A DNA stretch of 34,400 bases, taken from positions 1-34,400 of the forward strand of contig NZ_JARHTP010000041.1 in the NCBI RefSeq assembly GCF_029223485.1, read 5' to 3'. Source of the stretch: Streptomyces coacervatus (GTDB lineage Bacteria; Actinomycetota; Actinomycetes; Streptomycetales; Streptomycetaceae). Under the pieces are notes generated by a model. The model did no database searches. It had not been told where the DNA came from and was given only the letters and a program-made list of their open reading frames with translations. Position numbers and translations under genes: made by a program. Of the stretch, positions 15,187-23,533 are shown piece after piece. Within the stretch, counting starts at the first letter, position 1. Each line of letters opens with the position of its first letter.

Positions 15187-18030
15187 TCACACTCCCAATT
15201 GCAGTCCGTCGGCCGCCTCCTCGACCATGGCGAGGCCGAGTCGGCTGACCCGTACGGAGAAGGGGGCACCTGCGATCCGCAGTCCCGTCAGGACGATCTC
15301 GCCCAAGGGGGCGCTGTGCATGGGCCGCAGTGTGACCGTCCCGGCGGGAGCGTCGGGGCGGATACCCGCGAGGGTCACCGTCAGCAGCACGCCGGATGCC
15401 GCCGCGGTGGCGGCCGGGCGGCAGGCCGCCGGGTGCGGTAGGGGAGCGCTCCCGTCGGTGCGCTGCTCGCCCGCGTACATCTCGGGCAGCCGGTGCCCGA
15501 AGCTCTCGGCCGCCGCCAGGACGCCCCTCAGCAGCGAACTCGCCTCCTTCTCGTAGCCGGCGGCGGCCAGGCCTGTGACGGCGATCGCCGTCTCGTGGAC
15601 CCGCACGGCACCGCTGCGGTGGCCGAACGGGTTGTATCCGGCTTCCTTCGCGCCCAGTCCGCGCAGACCCCAGCCCGAGTCCATGCCCGGGCCGCCGAGC
15701 AGGCGGGCGAGCTGTTCGGTCTGCACCTTGTCGAGCAGGCCGGGGGCCGGTTCGCCCCCGCCGAGCAGGCCGGTGTCGAGGAGATGGGCGGCGGCAGCAC
15801 CCAGGTGCGGCACCGGGGTGCCGTCGGGGGCGCGAGCGGCGGCCGGGCGGCCGCCGCCGCGGTCGTCGATCCAGAAGTCCTCCCTGAATGACGTCCGCAG
15901 CGACTGGGCCCACTGCCGCAACTCGGTGCCGCCCGGCCTGCCGCAGGCATCGAGCAGATCGGCGCCGAGCAGGGCCGCGCGGTGGGCATGGGCCTGTGTC
16001 TCACAGCGGATGGGACCGCCGGGGTGGGGGTCACCCAGATAGACGCCCTCGCCGACAGTTGTCCGCAGCCAGGTCAGACAGCGCTCGGCCGCCGGCAGCA
16101 GTTCCTCCGTCTCGGGCTCGGGAAGGCCCCAGCGGCGGGCCTCCGCGAGCAGCGCGGGGAAGAGCAGCGTGGCTTCCGTGCCGGTGCAACCCGGCGGCAG
16201 ATGGGTGCCCGCGTCCCGTCGTGGCCCGGGGATCATGCCGGACTGCGGTCCCGTGCCCGGGAGTTGGGTGCGGGCGAGGGTGCGCAGCGTGCCGGCGGCC
16301 AGCCGGGTGCCGAGGGGCAGCGTCATCCGCGCCGCGGCGAGTGCCTCGGCCGGGGCAGCGCCGCAGCGCCAGGGGGCTCCTGCTGCGAGATGCATGTCGG
16401 AAGGGTGCGTGGGGTCGCGCAGCAGGAGGGCATGGAGGTCCTCGACGCTGGTTCGGAGCAGCGGCTGGACCCTGGGGTCGTCGCCGGACGCACGAGCGGC
16501 GGCGAGCGGGCTCGTGGCCGTGCGGCCCACGGCTCGGACGGGTACCGCTCCGCCCGGCCGTACCCGCAGCTCCACGCTTCTGCTGCCGCCAGGGGGCAGC
16601 TCGAACTCCCAGCGCAGCAGCCCTGCGGAGGCCAGTGCGTCCGTGGGCGGCGGATCTGCCGTGACCGACGAGTTCCCGGTGGCGCAGGACCAGCGCAAGC
16701 CCGAGTCGTGGACGCTGGCGGGCAGTTCGGGCCCGGCGGTGCCGGACGCGATGGCGCCCAGGTCGGCCAGGTCCGTGCCGAGGGCGACTTCGAGGGGCAC
16801 ACGCAGGGGGCGCAGGGCCGCACTGTGCAAGGTGATGCGCTCCGTCCCGTCCGCGTGGCGAATGCGTTCGACGACGATGTCCGGGTCCGGGCCGGAGTGC
16901 GGCGAGGCGCGCAGCGTGCCCACGAAGCGGGCCCTGTCGGCCGAGGCCATCCGGGCTTGCACCGCCAGCGGTTCGCGCCCGGCCACGCGGACCTGGCAAC
17001 GGGAGAGCAGACGCCGGCCCGCACGGTAGAACCCCTCCAGCCCCTGGCCGGTCAGCTGCCCCTCGTCCGTCGAGATGGCGAGTCCCGGGAGTGCGACGCA
17101 CATCATGGCGGTGTGCGTGGACGGCAGCCCGACGGACCGATGGGGTGCCGGGAGGGGCGGGGGCGCAGCGGATCGGCGCGGTGGAGCGGCTCCTGGGGGC
17201 GGCGGGGCGGATGCGCGGGGTGTCTGGCCTGCGGGGGAGGGCGGGGTCCGGCTCTGGCCAGCGGGAGAGGGCGGGGGCTGCCTCTGGCCAGCGGGGGAAG
17301 GCGGAGTCCGGCCCTGGCCAGCGGGGGAAGGCGAGCTCCGGTCCAGGCCAGCGGATGGAGGCGAGCTCCCGTCCAGGCCTGCGAGTGAGGGCAGTGAGCG
17401 TGGCCGGCCTGTGGGCGGGGCGGAGGGGTGGGCCGGGTCGGCCGACCGGGCCGAGGGTTGGTCCGGTCGGGCCGGCCGGGACACGGGGTGGCCCGGTTCG
17501 GTCGGCTCGAGTGCCCGGGGCCATGGGGCGTGCGGGCGGACTGCGGTGAGGACGTGGTCGGTCGGCCTGGCAGGAAGTCGGTCCTGAGCATCGACCCCGG
17601 CTTGCGAGCCAACAGCGGTGAGGCCCCGGTCAGCCGACCCGCCAACAAGCCAGGCCTGATCAGCAACCCCAGCTTGCGGACCAACACCAGTGAGACCCAG
17701 GTCAGCCGACCCGCCAACAAGCCAGGCCTGATCAGCAACCCCGGCTTGCGGACCAACACCAGTGAGGCCCCGGTCACCCGGCCTGCCGAGAAGGCGGTCC
17801 TGATCGGCCGCCCCCGTTGCGGAGCGGGGTCGGTCCGTCGGTGCAGGCGGGTGCCAGTCCTGGCCGGTGGGTGGGGAGGCGCGGGTGGTGTCGGTCGGGA
17901 GCCGGGGCTCGGGCCGGGAGGCACGGTTCGCGTGTGTCGGTGGGTCGGCACCCGCCCCGGGAGACAGCGTTGACCGGCCTGCGCCGGAACGGTCGTCGGC
18001 GGCGGTGGAGGGCGGAGTCGGCTGATGCAT
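15187..18030 (-). CDS. Glycogen-debranching-like protein with repetitive N-terminus
   Basis: 947 residues if started at ATG 18030 (GAAGAAGAAGG upstream); ATG 17106 would give about 639 residues containing only the folded part. From GLAISTDEGQLTGQGLEGFY onward the protein matches the N-terminal domain of amylo-alpha-1,6-glucosidase/glycogen-debranching-like proteins, followed by an (alpha/alpha)6 barrel with CETQAHAHRAALL and SGWGLRGLGAKEAGYNPF. The usual VDATLWF and GSVWPHDNA motifs appear as TGTEATLLF and GAVRVHETA, so key acidic and aromatic positions differ. Activity may be altered or lost. Residues 1-308 are Pro/Ala/Gly-rich low complexity with 72-bp and 30-bp tandem repeats. The role is presumably in glycogen or trehalose-related carbon storage during sporulation, but this is inference. 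Confidence 0.7.
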   Translation of the reverse strand: MHQPTPPSTAADDRSGAGRSTLSPGAGADPPTHANRASRPEPRLPTDTTRASPPTGQDWHPPAPTDRPRSATGAADQDRLLGRPGDRGLTGVGPQAGVADQAWLVGGSADLGLTGVGPQAGVADQAWLVGGSADRGLTAVGSQAGVDAQDRLPARPTDHVLTAVRPHAPWPRALEPTEPGHPVSRPARPDQPSARSADPAHPSAPPTGRPRSLPSLAGLDGSSPPSAGLDRSSPSPAGQGRTPPSPAGQRQPPPSPAGQSRTPPSPAGQTPRASAPPPPGAAPPRRSAAPPPLPAPHRSVGLPSTHTAMMCVALPGLAISTDEGQLTGQGLEGFYRAGRRLLSRCQVRVAGREPLAVQARMASADRARFVGTLRASPHSGPDPDIVVERIRHADGTERITLHSAALRPLRVPLEVALGTDLADLGAIASGTAGPELPASVHDSGLRWSCATGNSSVTADPPPTDALASAGLLRWEFELPPGGSRSVELRVRPGGAVPVRAVGRTATSPLAAARASGDDPRVQPLLRTSVEDLHALLLRDPTHPSDMHLAAGAPWRCGAAPAEALAAARMTLPLGTRLAAGTLRTLARTQLPGTGPQSGMIPGPRRDAGTHLPPGCTGTEATLLFPALLAEARRWGLPEPETEELLPAAERCLTWLRTTVGEGVYLGDPHPGGPIRCETQAHAHRAALLGADLLDACGRPGGTELRQWAQSLRTSFREDFWIDDRGGGRPAAARAPDGTPVPHLGAAAAHLLDTGLLGGGEPAPGLLDKVQTEQLARLLGGPGMDSGWGLRGLGAKEAGYNPFGHRSGAVRVHETAIAVTGLAAAGYEKEASSLLRGVLAAAESFGHRLPEMYAGEQRTDGSAPLPHPAACRPAATAAASGVLLTVTLAGIRPDAPAGTVTLRPMHSAPLGEIVLTGLRIAGAPFSVRVSRLGLAMVEEAADGLQLGV
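17225..17404. repeat. Six 30-bp tandem repeats
   Basis: Units start at 17225, 17255, 17285, 17315, 17345 and 17375 and share TGGCCAGCGGGGGAAGGCG with small changes. On the minus strand they encode ten-residue units of the type AGQxRTPPSP in the N-terminal region of the debranching-like protein. The exact multiple of three keeps the frame open. Confidence 0.85.
17569..17850. repeat. 72-bp tandem repeats
   Basis: Two nearly identical 72-base units start at 17641 and 17713, with diverged copies on each side. They encode 24-residue units (GLTGVGPQAGVADQAWLVGG...) in the disordered N-terminus of the debranching-like protein. Confidence 0.8.
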
Positions 18031-18240
18031 GGCGCCTTCTTCTTCTGCGCTCGGTGCACCTCGGGCGTGTGCGGCGCCGGGTGGGGGAATCCGGACGGAC
18101 GTGGGCTGTGGCGGCGCGGCTCGTCCAGGCGTTCCGCCACTCAGGTGAACGGAAGAGGAGTCCTCCGGGTCACGCCCGCGGCGGGTCGGCCCGGACGGAC
18201 GGCGTCGACGCGGATCGTCCCCGGCGGCGTGTTGTCGCCG

Positions 18241-18506
18241 CACGCCGACCGCCCCGCGCCAGCCGTCGATCCGACCCCACCGACCCGCGCACACCCAGCA
18301 CTTGCTCACGCCTCCCCCTCCCTGCCATCGCCTCCCAGACGCAAGCCAACGGGGCACTGGCCACCGCTGCCCACAACACCCCCAGCGACATCTCGCCACC
18401 GCGCGCCGACCGCCCCGCGACAGCCGCCGATCCAACCCCACCAACCCACACCCACCCAGCACTCGCTCACGCCTCCCCCTCCCTGCCATCGCTCCCCGGG
18501 CGCAAG
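18241..18506. repeat. Imperfect 105-bp direct repeat at the DUF4192 3' end
   Basis: Bases 18241-18345 and 18402-18506 align with few changes at an offset of 161 bases; both contain CTCACGCCTCCCCCTCCCTG. The second copy holds the stop codon and last codons of the DUF4192 gene, and the first is a non-coding duplicate. The interval 18031-18466 otherwise holds no supportable gene. Confidence 0.75.
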
Positions 18507-20071
18507 GCTTCGGGGCTGTGGTCGCGGCGGTGCGCGGTGCTCTTCCCGGAGGTACGGGGGCGCGTGCGGTTCCCTGAGGTACGGGGGCGCGTGCGGTCCG
18601 TTCGTGGGGAGGTGGGGTGGGTGCCGCCTGCCAACGGCGGTCGTGGGCGAGGGACGCTCGTACCGCTCGCCCGGCCTTCTGCCCTCGCCGAGCGGGAACG
18701 GCGGGCAGGGCGTCGCGGGCGAGAGGCCTCCTCCACCGGCGGTTCCGACACCGGCTCTGCGGGTGCCTCCTTGCCGTGCGGCTGCCGGGCCGGCGGCCGC
18801 CCGCGGTCCTGTCGCTCCGCGCGCAGGCAGCGGCGGATCGACTCCGGGTCCAGGCCCTCGTTGCAGGCCTGGTGCAGCAGGCGGGCGAAGAGGTAGCCGG
18901 AGTCCGCGCCGAGGGCCATCGCGAGGGCTTCGCGGGCCTCCAGGTCGTCACCCGTGGACCAGGCGACCCAGCCGGCCAGGGTCAGCGGTGCCGCTGCGTG
19001 TTCGCCGTAGGGGCCGACGCACCGGCGGGCCAGGGCCCGCCAGAGCCGGAGTGCGGGCGCGGCCTCCTCGCCCTCCATCCATTCGGCCGCACGGTCTCGG
19101 GTCGCGCGGTCCTGCAGGCCGAGAATCAGTGCCGCGGCCTCGTCGTGTGCGAGCAGTTCGTCATCGCGGAGATCCGAGGTGAGCGGGCCGGACATGGGCG
19201 GTGCGTCGGCCAGCCGGTGCATGATCCGCGCGGACAGCTCCAGTGTCTCCTCTGCGACGCCCGCGCGGCCGGCGCCGTCGAGGATCCTGGGGACCAGCGC
19301 CATGCTCGCGGCGTCCAGGGCGCTCTCCTGCTCCAGGGCGGCTGCGGTCTCCCAGGGCAGCAGCCTGGCCCGCAGTTCGCGCAGGGTGCCGCGCACCTGC
19401 AGGCCGGCGTAGGTGGCAGCGGCGGCCAGCACGGAGGTACCGGGCAGACCCATGGGCAGGCCCTCGGGCGGGCAGCACACCGCGTTTCCGCAGCAGTACG
19501 ACCAGAAGCGGCCGTCCGAGATGCACAGCGCCTCGATCACCGGCACATCGAGCTGACCGCACTCGATGCGCAGTTTCTGGGCCAGCGGGCGCAACCGCTC
19601 CATGACCTGCCGGCCCGACTCGCCCTCCGCCGGTTCCTCACAGAGATAGGCGACCATCTGCTCGGGCCGGGCTCCTCTGCGCTCACTGCCCGTCACCAGC
19701 CCCTGGGCCAACTGCCGGGCCACGGAGGCCCAGTCGTCCTCGCTCGCCGGAATGCCGAGCCGGGCGCGGCCGCCGAACCGGCCGCGCCCGGCCCTGTCGT
19801 GCAGAGCGACCAGAACGATGCTTTCCTCAGGGCGGTAGCCCAGCAAATACGGGAGCGCGTCGGCCAGTTCGGCCGGCGTGCGCAGCGTGACCTGGTGCTC
19901 GGCGCCGTGGCTTTCGTAAGCCGTGCAGTCGACGTGGTCGTCCGGAGCGGCCTGCCCGACATGCCTTTCCCCTCGGGCGGGTTCGCCGTGTCCGGCGTCG
20001 GGCCCGGTCCCGTCGGATCCGGCAGCCTTGCCGTTTTCGGGTGATCCAGTGGTTTCGCCGTGGTTCGTCAT
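18467..20071 (-). CDS. DUF4192 domain protein
   Basis: 534 residues from ATG 20071. A short acidic/Gly-rich lead is followed by QVTLRTPAELADALPYLLGY and RPEESIVLVALHDRAG, the signature beginning of DUF4192, a domain widespread in actinobacteria with no assigned function. The domain runs to about residue 420 and includes a Cys-rich loop (SDGRFWSYCCGNAVCCPPEG). The C-terminal 110 residues are a low-complexity Arg/Pro/Ser tail containing 27-bp repeats (copies at 18551 and 18578) that encode NRTRPRTSG. The protein is soluble. It is divergent from the MocR gene, sharing a 224-base intergenic region. Confidence 0.85.
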   Translation of the reverse strand: MTNHGETTGSPENGKAAGSDGTGPDAGHGEPARGERHVGQAAPDDHVDCTAYESHGAEHQVTLRTPAELADALPYLLGYRPEESIVLVALHDRAGRGRFGGRARLGIPASEDDWASVARQLAQGLVTGSERRGARPEQMVAYLCEEPAEGESGRQVMERLRPLAQKLRIECGQLDVPVIEALCISDGRFWSYCCGNAVCCPPEGLPMGLPGTSVLAAAATYAGLQVRGTLRELRARLLPWETAAALEQESALDAASMALVPRILDGAGRAGVAEETLELSARIMHRLADAPPMSGPLTSDLRDDELLAHDEAAALILGLQDRATRDRAAEWMEGEEAAPALRLWRALARRCVGPYGEHAAAPLTLAGWVAWSTGDDLEAREALAMALGADSGYLFARLLHQACNEGLDPESIRRCLRAERQDRGRPPARQPHGKEAPAEPVSEPPVEEASRPRRPARRSRSARAEGRASGTSVPRPRPPLAGGTHPTSPRTDRTRPRTSGNRTRPRTSGKSTAHRRDHSPEALRPGSDGREGEA

Positions 20072-20210
20072 GCGCCGACGATCTCGCGGATCGCGACATT
20101 CCGGTTTGCCCTGTGGATAAGTCGGGCCAGGGGCATGACAACCCGATGCGCAAGCCGATGCCCGACGGATCGACGCGAACGGGATCGACGCGACACGCAC
20201 GCGCGCGTGG

Positions 20211-20223
20211 TGTTCAACTTCCC
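20211..20223 (+). promoter_or_regulatory. TGTTCAACTT motif upstream of MocR gene
   Basis: TGTTCAACTTCCC lies 85 bases before the MocR start. Almost the same string, TGTTCAACTTGCC, occurs at 21969 in front of the peptide gene. It may be a shared regulator site. Confidence 0.35.
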
Positions 20224-20295
20224 GGCAGGGCGGCCGAGTCGGCGGAATCGGTACGCTGAGCGCCGGGCAGCGTTGCCGGGGAAGGGGCCGCTGGG

Positions 20296-21804
20296 ATGGG
20301 GCAGGCGCAGCAGGTGCGAGGCGCGGCGATCTCGGCCGGGCGGCTCGGAGAGCTGCTGGGTGACATGACCTCCGGACGCCCCGCCTACCGGAATCTCGCG
20401 GCGGCCGTCCGCGCACTCGTCCTCGACGGCAGGATCGCCGTCGACGCCCGGCTGCCCGCGGAACGGGAGCTGGCGCCCGCGCTCGCGCTGAGCCGCACCA
20501 CCATCAGCGCCGCCTACGAACTGCTGCGCAAGAGCGGGTACGCCCGCAGCCGGCGCGGCTCCGGCACCTGGACCGCACTGCCCGAAGAGGCGCTTCCCGC
20601 AGCGGAATCGGAGCCGGGCGCCGGCTCGCCCCGCCCGCCGGACGGTGAAACGCTGCTGCCGCCGCCCGAGAGCGTCGTCGACCTCGCCACGGCCGCGCTG
20701 TCGATGCCCCAGGACGTTCTCAACCGGGATCTCGCCGAGGCGGCCCTGCGGCTGCCGCACCGGGCCCGCACCCCTGGCTACCACTCCTACGGGCTGCCCG
20801 AACTGCGGGCCGCCGTCGCCGCCCGCTACACGGCACGCGGCCTGCCCACCGACCCTGAGCAGATCCTCGTCACCTCCGGCGCACAACAGGCGCTGAGCCT
20901 CACCCTCTCGCTGCTGTGCGGCCCGGGCGACCGGGTGCTCGCGGAGAGCCCGTCGTACCCGAACGCGCTGGACGCGATCCGGCGCGCCCGGCTGCGTCTC
21001 GTCCCGGTGCCGGTCACCGAGGACGGCTGGGACGGCGAGGTACTCGCCTCCGCGCTGCGCCAGACGGTGCCGCGGCTGGCGTATCTCATCCCCGCCTTCC
21101 ACAACCCCACCGGCAGTCTCATGCCGCCGGAGCAGTGTGCCGAGGTGCTCGGCGCCACCCGTCGGCCCGGCACCTGGCTGGTCGTGGACGAGACCCTTGC
21201 AGATGTGGCCCTGGACACCGGGCCGCCACCGCCGTTCGTCGCCTACGGGGCCGACGGCCGGGCCGACCATGTCATCTCCATCGGCTCCCTCAGCAAGTGC
21301 TACTGGGGCGGCCTGAGGGTCGGCTGGCTGCGAGCCTCACCCCGGCTGGTCGCCGAACTGGCCGAGCTGCGGGCGACGGTGGACGTCTCGGGCTCCGTAC
21401 TGGACCAACTGCTCGCCCTGTCGCTGCTGGAGCGCGGGGACGGCTGGCTGGCCGACCGGGTCGACCAGGTACGGCACAGGCGCCAGGTTCTCGTCGCCGC
21501 GCTGGAGCGCCATCTGCCGCACTGGTCCTGGCAGTTGCCGCCGGGCGGTCTGTCGCTGTGGGTGGATCTGGGGCGGCCCATCGCCTCCGCCCTCGCCGAA
21601 CGCGCCCTCGCGCAGGGCGTGCGCATCGGATCAGGTGCGCGCTTCGGCGACGAACCGGGGCTCTACGAGCATCGGCTGCGTATCCCGTACACGCTGCCTC
21701 CCGCCGTACTCGGGGAGGCCGTACGGCGGTTGGCGGCGATCCTGGCCGACGATCCGGCGCCCGTTTCGGGGGCGGCCCCCTCCCCCGGGGACTGGGTGGC
21801 CTAG
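20296..21804 (+). CDS. MocR/PdxR-type GntR regulator with aminotransferase domain
   Basis: 502 residues from ATG 20296. The GntR winged helix is at about residues 30-95 (ERELAPALALSRTTISAAYE, then RRGSGTW). After a short linker comes a full type I aminotransferase fold: TSGAQQALSL, FHNPTGSLMP, WLVVDET and SIGSLSKCYWGGLRVGW, whose Lys is the PLP-binding residue. MocR proteins use bound PLP, sometimes with an amino acid, to switch transcription of vitamin B6, GABA or transport genes. No such target gene lies beside it. It precedes the peptide cluster with its own terminator between, and has a TGTTCAACTT motif upstream like those of the cluster, so it may or may not belong to it. Confidence 0.88.
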   Translation: MGQAQQVRGAAISAGRLGELLGDMTSGRPAYRNLAAAVRALVLDGRIAVDARLPAERELAPALALSRTTISAAYELLRKSGYARSRRGSGTWTALPEEALPAAESEPGAGSPRPPDGETLLPPPESVVDLATAALSMPQDVLNRDLAEAALRLPHRARTPGYHSYGLPELRAAVAARYTARGLPTDPEQILVTSGAQQALSLTLSLLCGPGDRVLAESPSYPNALDAIRRARLRLVPVPVTEDGWDGEVLASALRQTVPRLAYLIPAFHNPTGSLMPPEQCAEVLGATRRPGTWLVVDETLADVALDTGPPPPFVAYGADGRADHVISIGSLSKCYWGGLRVGWLRASPRLVAELAELRATVDVSGSVLDQLLALSLLERGDGWLADRVDQVRHRRQVLVAALERHLPHWSWQLPPGGLSLWVDLGRPIASALAERALAQGVRIGSGARFGDEPGLYEHRLRIPYTLPPAVLGEAVRRLAAILADDPAPVSGAAPSPGDWVA

Positions 21805-21841
21805 GGCCTCCTGCCGGGTTCGCGCCGGCCTCCCGCACATC

Positions 21842-21883
21842 GCGTCCAACTGCGTCCGTCCGCAGTTGGACGCCTTTTCTTTG
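21842..21883 (+). terminator. Rho-independent terminator after MocR gene
   Basis: GCGTCCAACTGCG (21842-21854) pairs perfectly with CGCAGTTGGACGC (21861-21873) around six bases, followed by CTTTTCTTTG. It closes the MocR transcript and isolates the peptide cluster. Confidence 0.92.
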
Positions 21884-21895
21884 TGTGCGGGCACC

Positions 21896-22001
21896 TGTTC
21901 AAGTTCGGTGCTGCACATATTTCTTCCCTGAATTTCCCGAGGCCACCGCTCCGCCCGCTTCAACGAAGTGTTCAACTTGCCTGGTCCGCAGCCTTGTTCA
22001 G
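21896..22001. promoter_or_regulatory. TTCAA-rich regulatory region before peptide gene
   Basis: TGTTCAA at 21896 and 21969, TGTTCAG at 21995 and TTCAAC at 21959 (12 bases from the next TTCAAC) cluster upstream of the candidate promoter. The same strings recur before the S9 peptidase gene. They could bind the cluster's TrmB/LuxR-type regulator. Confidence 0.4.
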
Positions 22002-22012
22002 CTTTTCGTCGA

Positions 22013-22042
22013 TTGACGCACGAGGCCCCTCCGGGCGAATAT
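22013..22042 (+). promoter_or_regulatory. Candidate promoter of the peptide operon
   Basis: TTGACG (22013-22018) and GAATAT (22037-22042) are 18 bases apart, giving a predicted start near 22,050 and a leader of about 50 bases before ATG 22102. Confidence 0.45.
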
Positions 22043-22101
22043 TTCATCACCGCCGGAAAGCAGCGGCGGGAACTGAAAGACAAACAAGAGGAGTGAGCAA
22101 C

Positions 22102-22191
22102 ATGGAGAACACCGTGGAGTTCGACGACATCGAGTTCATCGAGACCTCTGCCGAGCTGCTGGCGACGTCGTACTACGTCAACATCCAGTAA
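22102..22191 (+). CDS. 29-residue RiPP-type precursor peptide
   Basis: The start ATG 22102 has AGGAG eight bases upstream, an excellent ribosome site. The peptide begins MENTVEFDDIEFIET and ends LLATSYYVNIQ. It has no signal peptide, the N-terminal half is acidic with alternating hydrophobic residues (typical of a leader bound by a modifying enzyme), and the C-terminal part (about TSYYVNIQ) is a plausible core with Thr, Ser, two Tyr, Asn and Gln but no Cys. It is followed by a hairpin and then by two JmjC oxygenases, an exporter and a peptidase, which is the usual order of a ribosomally made, modified peptide cluster. Cys is absent, so lanthipeptide or thiopeptide chemistry is excluded. Leader/core boundary and modification are unknown. 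Confidence 0.75.
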   Translation: MENTVEFDDIEFIETSAELLATSYYVNIQ

Positions 22192-22204
22192 TTACTGCCG
22201 CGGC

Positions 22205-22239
22205 CGGAGGGGCGGCATCAAGCGGTCGCCGCCCCTCCG
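22205..22239 (+). promoter_or_regulatory. Intercistronic hairpin after peptide gene
   Basis: CGGAGGGGCGGC (22205-22216) pairs perfectly with GCCGCCCCTCCG (22228-22239) around 11 bases, 13 bases after the peptide stop and without a T-run. Such partial terminators or stabilisers let a precursor be made in excess over its enzymes. Confidence 0.75.
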
Positions 22240-22294
22240 CCGCAACAACGGACGGCTGTTCGTTCCACGCCAACGCGCACCGGGAGGAATGAAG

Positions 22295-23485
22295 ATGAAA
22301 AACTACACGTTCGAAGACCTGGTGGGGGACGAAAAGGTCTTCTTTGCCGAGTACTTCAACAAGAAGCCGCTGCTGCGGAAGGCCGCCATGCCGGGGGATG
22401 TGCGCGACATCCTCTCCATCCGCAAGCTCGACGAGCTGCTGCATCTCGAAGTGGTCCGTCCGCCCTACATCAAGGTGAACCACAACGGTTCCGGTGTCCC
22501 TGAGAAGGGCTATACGCGCAGCGTCGTCGTCCAGGGCGTCAATATTACCGACACGGTCGTGCCGGAGAAGATCTACGAGCTTTTCCGGGCCGGCGCCACC
22601 GTCACCTGGTGCTCGCTCAATCAAGTCGTTCCCGAACTGCGCGACTTCACGCGGATCATCAGCGACAAAATGGCCGTCAGGACCGATGTCGTCGGTTTTA
22701 TGACGCCCACCAAGAAGCGGGGTTACCTGCCGCACCACGACCCGGTCGACCTCTTCATCGTCCAGCTGGAGGGCACGAAGCGCTGGAGGCTGTGGGATCT
22801 GCCGGACGAGCGTCTCGGCGACAACGCCTCCTACACCGACGAAGAGCTCGGCGAGCCGTCCATCGAGGTTCTGCTGGAGCCGGGCGACGTCCTCTATCTG
22901 CCGTACAACACCCCGCATGCGGCCGCCGCCGAGGACCAGGTGTCGCTGCATCTGTCGATCATGATGCGCCCCCGTATGTGGAAGGACCTGCTGCGGGAGA
23001 CCTTCGAACAGGTCGCTTCCGCCCCGGAGTTCAACGAGTACCCCCACATCGGGGCCCTGCGGAGCTCCGACGTGGAGTCGCTGTTCCGGCAGAAGATCAC
23101 CTCGCTCGCCGCCCGTATGGACTCCCTGGACGCCGGCAACGAGTTGGACCGCCTGGCCGATCTGGGCCGCACCATGCCGGGCTCCTCGCACGGCACCACG
23201 TTCCAGACCATCGCCGAGACGGACGGCCTCACCCCGGACGTGCTGCTGCGCCGTACCGCAGCGCCCGTGGAGTTCGGCGCGAACGAGGGCGGCCGTACCC
23301 AGATGACCGTCAACGGTCACAAGATCGCCGTGCCGGCCCCGGTGGCCGAGCGGCTCGCGGGCCTCGCAGACGGCGAGCCGGTCCCCGCGGGTGAGGTCTT
23401 CCCGGGCGTTCCCGCCGAACGCGCGACGAAGGCCGCCCAGGGGCTGACCCGGCTCGGCGTCCTCGAGGTGACCGGGGCGCACTGA
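22295..23485 (+). CDS. JmjC/Cupin_4 2-oxoglutarate oxygenase, first copy
   Basis: 396 residues from ATG 22295; the ATG six bases earlier abuts the GGGAGGA ribosome site, so the second ATG is preferred. It matches the Cupin_4/JmjC family of Fe(II)- and 2-oxoglutarate-dependent hydroxylases. The iron ligands are H147 and D149 (HHDPVD) and H208 (TPHAAAA), and the surrounding pattern GTKRWRLW and PGDVLYLPYNTPH is typical. Members hydroxylate protein side chains, for example arginine or histidine in bacterial ribosomal proteins. The C-terminus (about 330-396) resembles a winged helix, which in this family aids substrate binding and here might hold the leader. Next to the precursor gene, it is the likely tailoring enzyme. 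It is a clear paralogue of the next gene. Confidence 0.85.
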   Translation: MKNYTFEDLVGDEKVFFAEYFNKKPLLRKAAMPGDVRDILSIRKLDELLHLEVVRPPYIKVNHNGSGVPEKGYTRSVVVQGVNITDTVVPEKIYELFRAGATVTWCSLNQVVPELRDFTRIISDKMAVRTDVVGFMTPTKKRGYLPHHDPVDLFIVQLEGTKRWRLWDLPDERLGDNASYTDEELGEPSIEVLLEPGDVLYLPYNTPHAAAAEDQVSLHLSIMMRPRMWKDLLRETFEQVASAPEFNEYPHIGALRSSDVESLFRQKITSLAARMDSLDAGNELDRLADLGRTMPGSSHGTTFQTIAETDGLTPDVLLRRTAAPVEFGANEGGRTQMTVNGHKIAVPAPVAERLAGLADGEPVPAGEVFPGVPAERATKAAQGLTRLGVLEVTGAH

Positions 23486-23533
23486 CCGCGGCCGGCGCGG
23501 ACAGCACCGACACGAGAGCTACGGGAGCAACGG

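Noticed and set aside
22102..22191. Lanthipeptide, thiopeptide or lasso precursor
   Set aside because: The peptide has no Cys, and no cyclase, YcaO, dehydratase or asparagine-synthetase-like gene is present.
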